Assembly: GCA_028456385.1 (NCBI GenBank)
Contig: JALNQF010000112.1
Span: 62,001-126,000, forward strand
Direction of reading: 5' to 3'
DNA length: 64,000 bases
From: Ophiosphaerella korrae
Taxonomy: Eukaryota; Ascomycota; Dothideomycetes; Pleosporales; Phaeosphaeriaceae
The notes under the pieces were generated by a model. It saw only the letters and a program-made list of their open reading frames with translations. It was not told where the DNA came from and ran no database searches. Of this stretch, positions 55,948 to 64,000 are shown piece after piece. The translations under genes and the position numbers were made by a program. How positions within the stretch are numbered: position 1 is the stretch's first letter; each line of letters begins with the position of its first letter.

Positions 55948-56478
55948 TTAGTAGTTAGCTGGGTAAGTAAGCTCAATATGTGCACTAGGAAGCTCAGCTG
56001 TACGAATAGGCATATTTGGTAGCAACACCGAGGAGCTCTTTGATGAAATAGTGAGTAAGTTATCTCGCAAGAGCTTGAAGTAGTTTAAGGCACGGCGAGC
56101 AACTTCCTTCGAATTCCTAGGGAGGACAACGAGGCAATCACAAGTAAAATAGGCCATGTCTGGTGGTAGCCTAATGTCGATGTGTCTTTTCTCGATGGCA
56201 CCAAAGTTTGATAGGAGCGCAACGCTCTCGACTTGGGCATCACGGAAGTCGCACCGCAGAGTAGCTAATTGCAGCGCAGAGACTGCTACTTGCAACCTAG
56301 GATTTCTGAGATCTTGGTACGCCTGGCGAAGGGGCTCGTATGGCAGCTTGCGACATCGAGAGTATTCGCGAACGTTGAAGTAATCGGCATGTTTTTTTTT
56401 TTTTAGCTCTTCTCTGATGTGCCATATTCCTGGCCTTGATAATTCATAATTCAGCCGTGTTGAATCGATTGCACCCAT
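55948..56478 (-). CDS. Uncharacterised 176-residue protein
   Basis: Open frame from ATG 56478 to TAA 55948, helical and charged (RQAYQDLRNPRLQVAVSAL, RRALNYFKLLRDNLLTI), with an AAAAAAAAAAAAA run coding for KKKK near residue 26. I do not recognise the family. It lies directly upstream of the DUF3435 remnant on the same strand and may be part of the same dead repeat unit. No stop interrupts it. Confidence 0.4.
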   Translation of the reverse strand: MGAIDSTRLNYELSRPGIWHIREELKKKKHADYFNVREYSRCRKLPYEPLRQAYQDLRNPRLQVAVSALQLATLRCDFRDAQVESVALLSNFGAIEKRHIDIRLPPDMAYFTCDCLVVLPRNSKEVARRALNYFKLLRDNLLTISSKSSSVLLPNMPIRTAELPSAHIELTYPANY

Positions 56479-56866
56479 CAAAATTGCTAAAATTGCGCGT
56501 TTAGGTGGATACAATTAAGGTTGAATGCCCTTGAGATCATCGTGTACCGACTCATGCCAGGAGCGGCCATCTCTAGTATACAAGGTGACAAGGCAGTGAT
56601 ATGTATATGGGTAAGTGGTAAGGATATCAATCCCAACTAACTTATCGTTGAGGGGTGTGACTCTATTGTGCTACTTAGCTATTGTATACAATTCATGGAA
56701 TTAATAAGATGGAACGAAACTACTTGGGATAACCCACTTAGGGTGAGACCACTTAGAATAAATCTCTTGGAATAAGATCACTTTTCATTACTTACTTGGC
56801 ATAAGGCTACTTGGCATGAGACTGCGTGACATGGGATTACCGCGGTCCTCTAATGTCGGGGATCCG
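56479..56866. other. Spacer with short tandem-like decay
   Basis: Around 56720-56830 the motif ACTTGG/ACTTAG with GRATAAG recurs five or six times at about 19-22 bp spacing (ACTACTTGGGATAA, CCACTTAGGGTGAGAC, and so on), an imperfect minisatellite. No gene. Confidence 0.5.
56720..56835 (+). repeat. Imperfect ~20-bp tandem repeat
   Basis: Successive units around ACTACTTGGGATAA, CCACTTAGGGTGAGA, CCACTTAGAATAAATC, TCTTGGAATAAGATC, TACTTGGCATAAGGC, TACTTGGCATGAGAC and TGCGTGACATGGGA. Unit length varies by a few bases. Confidence 0.6.
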
Positions 56867-58697
56867 TTATAATTCAAGAAATTCTTGCTTATCTTGCCAC
56901 AATCCTTCATCCTTATCAATCTTAGTCAGATTGACTCGGAAAGCACTAAGCTCTACTGTGCCGTATTTGCCATCTTTCTCCTTGTCCCAGAACACTAACT
57001 CGTTATATGCCACACCAGCATACATCGGAAGATCCAGATTTGTAATACAATAGTCATCCCAAATGCTCCCCTCAACTTCGGTCCGCTCGTTGGAGATTGT
57101 CATGCGCCAGAGCTCACCCAGCTGTTTATTCTCATCACGGAAGAGTAGAGTGGGTACTAGCTGTCCATACCAGCTGTCCGGGGCAGGTACTCCGGCAACG
57201 GGAAACTTCAAGACGTCTGTACCGTTTGAGATGAACTTTTCAACGACGAGGCCGCGGGCGTCTGCTACAAGCGTTATGGAGGATTTGAGTGTAGCATTTG
57301 TGGATACATAAGTCCCTACGTATCGTTCCTGGAGCTGGCGTATGGCGACTTCCTCGGCGGCACGGACGATCGTTGTACCTACGGCGTCAATCATCTTGCG
57401 GATTATTTCAGGCTTCCCTGCGACCAATATGGTGATGCCAAGGTCGAAATCGGGAACCATGATTATAAAAGATGTGTAACCTGGCAACCCGCCGCTTTTG
57501 CTGATAAAGCGTACCGTCCGCCTAGAATCCTTGAGGATACGATCAGTATGAAATATCTCCCAAGGCATTCCGTAGAAAGAGTTAAGACCCTCTGATGGTG
57601 AAACCGGATGTATCCAATTAAGGCCGGCGAAAGAGCTGTAATTTAACAAAATGTAGCGGAGGAACTTGGAGAGATCTTTCGAGGAACTATAAATCCCGCC
57701 AGTAGGGTTTTGAATGCCTTCGTCTACGTCCCAGTATTGAGGGTTCAGCGGTATAACTCCAGCGGAATCTGGAGGCAAGGATAGTGTGCTTTTTGACATG
57801 TTCAATGGCTTGAAGATAGCATCATCTATGTACCTTTTGTATGTCTGGTTTGCCACCCTTTCGAGAACAAGGCCGAGAAGTTCGAATGCGATGTTGGAAT
57901 AGGTCGACTTCATATTAGGAGCAAAGAGCGGGCGTTTTGACTTGACTTCAGTAAGAAGATCTAGAGCATGTCAGCCACAGTTTCGACCTATTCTCTTCGA
58001 TTCTTACCCTTCGCAGTGCATGGATTTTCATAATTTGAGTATTCGTCACAATCAATCAAACCTTCTCGAGACATGGGCGGTAAGCCCATATCAGCTGGCG
58101 CTTTCAAGCCCGAGTTGTCGGTATTTATAAAATCATTCTGTGCAACTGCATAAAGAGATCAGCTTGCATACCTTTTTCTGTTGTACATTTGTGAGAAGGA
58201 TCTATAGTACACTCGCGAGGTATGCCGCTTAGCTGGCTAGCAAGGCTCCGCAGCGTGATGTCCTTCCATGGTATTGTACCCTCTTGCTTCTCCTTCAATT
58301 CCTTGATGTACTTGTCTACAGGGTCATCAAGGCTCAGATTGCCCGCCTCGTGTTGGTAAAGTATGCCGAGTACAGTAAAGGCCTTGGTAATGCTGGCGAT
58401 TCGGTACAACGCGTCGCCGTTCACTTCGGGAATATCAGGACGAGAGGCGTTACGCTCGCGGGCTGTGTGGTGCTCGGACCATAGCGATTCTTTCGAAGAC
58501 GTGATTTCTATGGAAAAGGAGGTAGAGGCAAACTCAGGGGCAGCAATCGCGATAGTAAGAGCTGTGTTGATGGTAGCAAATGCATGCTTCAGCACGGCGT
58601 CATTGGGGTCCAAGTCTGGTAGTGGGTGGGCAATTGAAGCTTCATAGCACATAGCACTAGCAGCAGCAGCAAATAAAAAGGTATACAGGAACATCAT
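56867..58697 (-). CDS. Secreted beta-lactamase-family serine hydrolase (3 exons)
   Basis: Class C beta-lactamase/penicillin-binding-protein fold, which in fungi usually means an esterase or transesterase, not drug resistance. Model: complement(56867..57960, 58008..58145, 58211..58697), 572 residues. Signal peptide MMFLYTFLFAAAASA. Catalytic motifs: SITKAFT (SxxK, Ser nucleophile), YSNIAFELLG (YxN), and SGGLPGY (KTG-like box position). The 65-bp intron 58210-58146 uses GTACTA and restores SGIPRE|FAQNDF, the family's conserved stretch; splicing at the tempting GTATGC at 58171 would need a 26-bp intron, which is too short. Intron 2 (58007-57961) joins CTAK to DLLTEV. Several N-glycosylation sites (NLS, NQT, NMS, NYS) are present. 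Intact. Confidence 0.88.
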
Positions 58698-58785
58698 AGT
58701 AGTGTCTAAAGCTCAAGGCAGATACATAGCGGGGTGAGATACATAGGCAAGCGTTTATTGGATTCACGTGCGCGCCACACTAGAA
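58698..58785. promoter_or_regulatory. Upstream region of serine hydrolase
   Basis: Short 5' flank between the gene and the transposon relic; no specific sites. Confidence 0.3.
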
Positions 58786-59400
58786 TGGTCTGAACTAACG
58801 TGTCTGTGCGCGGTATGCACGTGTTCGCGCAATGCACGCGAACACCAAACTTGAGTCTGACCCACCTCTCTACAATACGCGATAACTCCACCAATATGGA
58901 CCCGATTCAAGCTGCAATTGAAGAAATTGAATCGCGAGAACCAGGAGAAGATTTTGTATACGCAGAAGTTGCTACTTAGTCTTAACCGCGATGTCCGTAG
59001 CTATGCCCGATAGGCAGGCATAGTAGGTAGCTGACGCGACGTAGAAGAGAACTTCTACCGCGCCCTACTTTACCCTTGCAAGCAGTGTATTGTAGCATCG
59101 AATGTAGTATACTAGGTTGTCTGTGAGTTAGTTTGCGTAAGAGATAATACCGTTTAGCCTAAGGATTCGTCGATGCGGGACGCTGCAAACATTGTTAGTT
59201 GTAATAGGCTAGTAAGAAAGCCTATTGATAACTGCGATGTGTATGTTGTAACTGTTATGCTAAAGGGGCGTCTAGGCTCTATCGCGGCGTCTCGTGTTGC
59301 TGTGTCGCAGCTAGATAGCTGTTACCGCGCTCGATGGCGTGCCATTCTCTTAGGTGTACTGTTGTAGCGCAATTAATCTGGGAGCTCTGCCGGGTTTGGT
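58786..59400 (+). mobile_element. pogo/Fot1-type DNA transposon relic
   Basis: At ATG 58896 the peptide MDPIQAAIEEIESREPGED then FVYAEVA is the classic N-terminus of fungal pogo/Fot1 DDE transposases (before the psq/HTH domain). After about 27 codons stops and frame changes follow and only fragments remain. Just 5' lies a GC-rich inverted-repeat patch (58798-58846), as expected at the element end. The 3' limit is a guess. Confidence 0.65.
58821..58845. repeat. Perfect 9-bp hairpin (GTGTTCGCG / CGCGAACAC)
   Basis: Arms 58821-58829 and 58837-58845 with a 7-base loop; a related GTGTCTGTGCGCG lies about 20 bases upstream. Probably part of the transposon's terminal/subterminal repeats. Confidence 0.75.
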
Positions 59401-59720
59401 GGGGCGGGCCGAGGAGTGGTGAGACACGTTACGTCATGGAGGCGCTGGTCGTGTCCTTACCCCATCATCGATTTATAGCCTGCTTCCAATCGCGATTTCT
59501 CTGCCAAGAATACGGCATCTGGTCCTCATTCCACTTTCTTAATACGCATGTAATCCTTTATTCGACTGTTCACCAACACCAAACGAATATTCCCATCAAA
59601 ATCGAAACAATGCCAAACATGCCGCTTCCGCTGGCAACTGCCATGTGGTATCTAGGTTAGACCCTTCAACTTTTTGATCAAAAGAGCTCAACCAGAATCA
59701 TACTGATAAACTACCAAGCC
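59401..59720. other. 5' region of the b561-type gene
   Basis: Contains a candidate first exon: ATG 59610 (MPNMPLPLATAMWYL) followed by GTTAGA and an ACCAAG acceptor at about 59718, which would join in phase to the downstream exon. Otherwise no gene. Confidence 0.35.
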
Positions 59721-60343
59721 ATGCCAGTCTTGGGTGAGACGGCTGATCCGCCCATGAAATATGTTCTCGCCCACGGCGTCCTCATGGCCGCCCTATTCGC
59801 CATCTTCTTCCCCCTGGGCGCCATCCTCCTGCTCACTCTAAAGACACCAAATGCTGCTCGAATCCACGGTGCCTGGCAAGCTTTTGGTTACATTGCGGCC
59901 CTCGCTTCATTTGGCATCGGCGCTTGGATGGCAACGATAACCCATCAGGTAGGCTCCTGCACCCATTCCGTACCACCGCTGGTTTGGGAGGCCTAACCAA
60001 AATACAGTGGACGGCTTCTAACGGACATCCCATTCTGGGCACCATCATCATCGGCCTCCTCCTCGGTCAGCCCTTTGGCGGTTTCATGCATCACCGGATA
60101 TTCAAGAGACAGGTTGCTACTGGTGCTGAACCCGGAACGCCGGTTGGTTTCATGCACCGTTGGGCTGGTCGGATCTTGCTTGTTGTCGGCGTCATCAACG
60201 GCGGACTGGGCGCTCAGCTGGCCAAGGAGGACATCAAGTTCATAGTTCCCTACAGCGTGGTGGCCGGCGTTATGTACTTGGCTTGGGCGGCTACTGTATT
60301 GTTGACGAGGTCCCCCAACATAACAAACCCAATAATAGGTTAA
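59721..60343 (+). CDS. Cytochrome b561-type membrane protein (DOMON-less), 2 exons
   Basis: Transmembrane haem protein shuttling electrons, related to the b561 domain of iron-reductase/DOMON-b561 proteins. Model: 59721..59948, 60008..60343, 187 residues. Motifs: LAHGVLMAALFAIFFPLGA (first His ligand), HGAWQAFGYIAALASFGIG, NGHPILGTIIIGLLLGQP, GFMHHRIF, and FMHRWAGRILLVVGVINGG. The four histidines expected of b561 helices are present. The intron (59949-60007) joins THQ to WTASNGH. The usual DOMON domain is absent; a short extra 5' exon at 59610 is possible. Intact. Confidence 0.85.
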
Positions 60344-61369
60344 AAGAATAGATATTCTCGGAACAGTAGCCTTAAGCTATCAAGTCTATTCTCTCCTGAT
60401 GTCTTTTGGAAACAGGTTCTGCTTACCGTGCGATACGACAATTTGCTATGAGTGTCACGCGACCGCCTCGCTTTGGCCGGCAGTAGGTGCGTCAAAAGCT
60501 CATGCATATTGTCGAAAGTCCGTCAGCTTACAACTTGTTATATCATCATCCTATCTCGAGCACTGCGCTTGAGTTCGAGAGGTTGTTGTGCTTCTGTGCT
60601 AATTCAAAGTCCGTCTGCGGGAAGTGCCAGATGAGGTGGACCCGCATTCGAGATGCGGTCCAACGCGCAGCGATACCTACTTTTGTAACGTGGAGACATA
60701 TCATCACGTCGCCCTCGAGCGCCGAATCCGCCTTTGTTCCCTCCCTCGACTGAAGGAAAGACCCGATCAAGCCTACCACGTCCTCATGCGTCTCGCGCCC
60801 GCCAGCGCCGATTCCTAGACCAAACAAGCAGCCGATCTAGTCTCAGCTCGTTGAAGGGAAATACAATGAGATAGGAGAGGTAGAAGATATGATAGAGTAG
60901 ACAACCCCAAAAATCGAAGCCTGCGATTCAGCAAGTGGGTTGAACGTCACTGGTGGAACGCCGTTGTTGCAAGCGCATACGAAGGCGGAAAAGCTCTGCA
61001 TGTTTGGGTGATACAGCTGTTGTACGGTCAAACAATCAACGGCTCCCTACATCTGCAATGTTTAGGGTTGTAGAGATGCGCTTCAGTTTGACGTTTAAGG
61101 GTCATGAAGAGTTTTGCATCGTTCATGTTCGTGAGGAATGACGAGGCGGCATGTCACATAGCCATGGAAATAAGTGGGGTCGGCCATGGCTAAGCTCTCA
61201 TCACCAGCAAAGTTACCGAACAGCCATCTCATCCCATTGCCGAGAGATGGAGCTTGGCAAAACGGAGCTCCGATGACCGTCTCATCCGGGCGCACCGAAC
61301 AGGGCCTTATTGGTCTAGGTTGTCATACTTGCTGTACCGTGGACGGCGCTGTGGTGACTTGAAATCTCC
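60344..61369. other. 1 kb gap
   Basis: No gene supported; the small frames 60487-60753 (+) and 60546-60827 (-) mirror each other and neither has a known domain. Confidence 0.35.
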
Positions 61370-62572
61370 TCAAGGACTTGGCTCGGAGTCTGGCTGCGAC
61401 CTGGTCTTGACTCTCTTAGCACGCTCTGCCACAATATCCACCGCATCGGCAGATGAGAAAGAACTGTTCTCCTCCAAGTCCCGCGCTGTCGCGGCGCGTT
61501 CTGCCTGTTCAAACTTTGCCTCATCCTCGGATGTAAGCTTCGGAGTTGGCGGGCGTTTCCGCTTGGACACGAAAGGAACACTCTCTTGGGAAGAACTGGA
61601 GCTGGAAGGCGCCTCGGCCATAGCTTCTTCTCCTTCGGCCTCTGTCAGAAGACCAGCTAGTTCTTTATGAGAGATCGCGATTGTCTGATCGTGAATTTCG
61701 CTCAGTGTGCCGTCAGGGCAGAAGTCTGAAAGGAGCAGACGCATGGAGCCGGCAGGCACGGCGGAGTCGTTTGTTCGAAAATGTCGATCCTCAACCTCGG
61801 CATGCGCCTCTCTCTGCCATTCGCCGGTCTGCTCATCACGAACCAGCCTGTTACGATATATAGAATAGACGGCCGAACGAGATGGTAATGAGCGAGCGGC
61901 ACGCTCGCCTGGGGATTGATATTCGAAGTTTATGGTGATGACAGTTTTCGTTCGGCCCTTTGTGCGCTCGATGTAGGATTCTGCAAGACGCGGTAGGTCC
62001 TCACTTTTTTGCGAATTGGCCACTTCGATTACTAGAGGTGGATACTTGGCCCCAAGGAATCGAAAGGATCCATCTGGTGACTTTTTGTCCTTTGTCCTGG
62101 TGCTACTAAAATGGATATCGGCTGTAGCGGCTATCCTGAGGCGATCTACCACCATGCGCACTTCTTCCTGCTCTGTGAAAGCCTTGAGCTTCTGGGCAAT
62201 CACCACTTGCAACCTAATAGCGAAAACGTCATGCAGCGGGGAAGGCATACGGAGAACAAAGTCGCCGTCGGCCGAATCGTGATCGTATCGAAGCTTGTCC
62301 GCGACCCAAGCCCCAAGTTGTGTATCCCTATCTAATGCATTCTGCAGCACTTCGTAATCATCTGGTGATATGCGCACACGTTCCCAAGTGTTGTTCAATG
62401 ATTGACCTTTGTAGCGCAAATGTATGAGGCTGAGTATGCGACGGGAGATGGGTAGCGACGTCGCCGAGTTTTCGGCTGTCGAAAGGGTCGGGCTCTCTGG
62501 AGGCGTTCCCGCAGAGTCAGGAGGAAGCCTAGCCAGCGTTGCAAGTTGCGGTAATGCGCTGCCAGTGTTCAT
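61370..62572 (-). CDS. Uncharacterised protein with possible PD-(D/E)XK/Uma2-like nuclease core
   Basis: Intronless 400-residue protein from ATG 62572. Residues 1-110 are polar then helical; 110-250 form an alpha/beta core with KKSPDGSF (166-170), YPPLVIEVANSQ (178-188), EDLPRLAESYI and KTVITINFEYQ. The PD...(V/I)E(V)A spacing recalls Uma2/PD-(D/E)XK restriction-like domains, although the usual Lys of ExK is not obvious. The last 90 residues are low-complexity and acidic/basic (a Ser run, KRKRPPTPK, RAKRVKTRSQ), with likely nuclear localisation signals. The reading frame is intact and codon use is more GC-rich than its surroundings, right beside the RIP-affected block. Biological role unknown. 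Confidence 0.6.
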   Translation of the reverse strand: MNTGSALPQLATLARLPPDSAGTPPESPTLSTAENSATSLPISRRILSLIHLRYKGQSLNNTWERVRISPDDYEVLQNALDRDTQLGAWVADKLRYDHDSADGDFVLRMPSPLHDVFAIRLQVVIAQKLKAFTEQEEVRMVVDRLRIAATADIHFSSTRTKDKKSPDGSFRFLGAKYPPLVIEVANSQKSEDLPRLAESYIERTKGRTKTVITINFEYQSPGERAARSLPSRSAVYSIYRNRLVRDEQTGEWQREAHAEVEDRHFRTNDSAVPAGSMRLLLSDFCPDGTLSEIHDQTIAISHKELAGLLTEAEGEEAMAEAPSSSSSSQESVPFVSKRKRPPTPKLTSEDEAKFEQAERAATARDLEENSSFSSADAVDIVAERAKRVKTRSQPDSEPSP

Positions 62573-64000
62573 GACATTCTTTTAGGTCGAGGTACGCAAC
62601 TGTAGGATGCGCTGGATGAGCATGCGACGTTACGGACGGGCGGGGAAAACGCCGAACGGCAAGCTCCGTCTCGAAGCTTTGACCGCTAGAGTAACCGCAC
62701 AGCGCTAAGTTACTAAGTAAAGGAATCTTAGCTTTGCTAATATACTTACCCTTTTCCTCTTTAGTATCGTAACCTATTTCTAGCCTTTCTCTTAGGAGCT
62801 ATACCTATATAAGCCTAAGTAGTATTATTAGAGTACTTATATAGAACCTTTATATAATAAAAGTTCTTAGAATACTTAAGACTTTTATAAACTCTAGTAT
62901 AAGTTAAAAGTAAAAATATACTAGAGATTATATATTAGATAAGTTATATAATTAGATATATAATTAGATACGTAATTAGATACGTAATTATATATACAAT
63001 TAGATATATAATAGTATATACGTAGAGAAGTATAATAGATTCTAAGTATACCTAGAATCTACTAATTAGCTTACTTAAGCTAGTATAGTAATCTAATTAG
63101 CTTAGTATATATAAGGATAGTATACTACTAAGCTAATCCTAATAAAAAGAGGCTAATAGCTAGTTAAGCTATTATAGTAGTATATAATATATATACTAGT
63201 TATTATTACTTAAAGTTCTTTAGACTTGCTTAGAACTTACTTAGAGTTATACTAAGTTATATGCGGTAGAATATACTAGCTAATAGAGCTAGCACGCGCT
63301 AGTTACTTAGCCTAGTAGAGCTTGTTAATAGCGCTAAGCGTACCCTAATAGCTCTCTACCCTAGACCCCTTATAACGTACTAAAAAATAGAACTTTTAAA
63401 TCTAACTAAAAATAAGCTATAACTTAACCTTAGTAGCTTTATAAGAATATAAGTATACCTAGCTATACTAAAAGCTTTTCTAGATACTCTTATAATCGAC
63501 TAGCTTATAGTTATTAAAGCTACTCTTATTTATTATAACCTATTATTTATAAGACTAGTTCTAAATAAAAATAATAAGATAGTTATTCTTAATAATAATT
63601 TAGAAACCTATCTAGATAACTATATATATTTTATTAGCTCTATAGATAATACACTACTTAATAACTTAGAAGTAGCTATATATACTACTAAATAGAGCCC
63701 TATACTATAGTTATAAGTTAATAGGTCTATTAATAAAAACCTACCTAAGTTAATAACTTTCTCTAATACTAAAACTCTATATAAAATAATCTTACTACTA
63801 AGAAGTACTAAGCTATAATAAAAAATACAAATCTAATCTAATCTTTTAATAGTAACTAATAATAAACTAAGTAATTACTTACTTCTAGGATTTTATATAC
63901 TTATAAGATTTATTCTTTATTTTATATAATCTATTAACTCTATAATATCCTATATATATAATACTTAGAATAATTTACTCTAAGTAGCTAATAAAGTAAA
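62573..64000. repeat. RIP-mutated, extremely AT-rich repeat block (continues beyond the window)
   Basis: From about 62705 to the end the sequence is composed almost wholly of TA-rich steps. Scanning by eye from 62761 I find only about eight CpA plus TpG dinucleotides in roughly 1.24 kb, and none at all in 63361-63600, while TpA is very frequent. That is the expected end-state of repeat-induced point mutation in a former transposon; no element can be identified from what remains. Confidence 0.85.
62951..63010 (+). repeat. Five copies of a 12-bp unit (ATTAGATACGTA-like)
   Basis: ATTAGATATATA, ATTAGATACGTA, ATTAGATACGTA, ATTATATATACA, ATTAGATATATA in direct tandem inside the AT-rich block. Confidence 0.8.

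Noticed and set aside
58146..58171. 26-bp intron in the serine-hydrolase gene
   Set aside because: Too short for fungal splicing; the 65-bp intron 58210-58146 gives the conserved junction instead.
60487..60827. Mirrored short frames on both strands
   Set aside because: Neither strand has a recognisable domain and the overlap is typical of chance open frames.
1..64000. CRISPR arrays, bacterial operons, riboswitches, rRNA
   Set aside because: No regularly spaced repeats or conserved rRNA/riboswitch sequence seen; gene structure is eukaryotic with spliceosomal introns.

Overview
The window looks like nuclear DNA of a filamentous ascomycete, most likely a Dothideomycete of Pleosporales type. 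This is inferred from gene style and content; no marker gene proves it. Genes stand singly on both strands and carry short introns (about 45-65 bp, GT-AG with a few GC-AG, CTGAY/CTAAY branch sites). Fungus-specific families recur: PTH11/rhodopsin-like membrane proteins, MFS sugar transporters and DUF3435 proteins.

Region 1 (1-19.05 kb) is a compact housekeeping block. In order it holds an M3 metallopeptidase cut by the left edge (-), a PTH11/rhodopsin-like membrane protein (-), a Gcn4-type bZIP factor (-), mitochondrial ribosomal protein uL29m/MRPL4 (+), Rab GDP-dissociation inhibitor (+), the GPI ethanolamine-phosphate transferase Mcd4 (+), a conserved coiled-coil protein (+) and a transketolase-family enzyme (+). 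Their splice models close cleanly, and most exon joins are supported by restored family motifs.

Region 2 (19.05-64 kb) has a different character: long non-coding gaps, rising AT content, transposon relics and many broken genes. Intact-looking genes are a second rhodopsin-like protein (21.9 kb), a flavin monooxygenase (28.5-30.2 kb), a GH5 glucanase-like enzyme (32.0 kb), an MFS sugar transporter (36.2 kb), a secreted beta-lactamase-type serine hydrolase (56.9 kb), a cytochrome b561-type membrane protein (59.7 kb) and a possible PD-(D/E)XK/Uma2-like protein (61.4 kb). Broken or truncated genes are a TPR protein, a beta-glucuronidase lacking its N-domain, a second sugar transporter, a 3beta-HSD/Erg26-like dehydrogenase, a multi-pass membrane protein with two frameshifts, helicase-like and DUF3645-like fragments, a small secreted protein, an ORF with one internal stop, a secreted alpha/beta hydrolase with three stops, a methyltransferase, a third rhodopsin-like protein and a DUF3435/FluG-type protein.

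Mobile DNA includes a non-autonomous TIR element at 31.1-31.7 kb, a pogo/Fot-type transposase relic at 58.8-59.4 kb, and a final 1.3 kb block (62.7-64.0 kb) almost free of CpA and TpG, the signature of repeat-induced point mutation (RIP). The simplest reading is a housekeeping segment joined at about 19 kb to a fast-decaying accessory compartment. Within it, beta-glucuronidase, GH5 and two sugar transporters suggest a sugar/glycoside-use neighbourhood that is partly dead.
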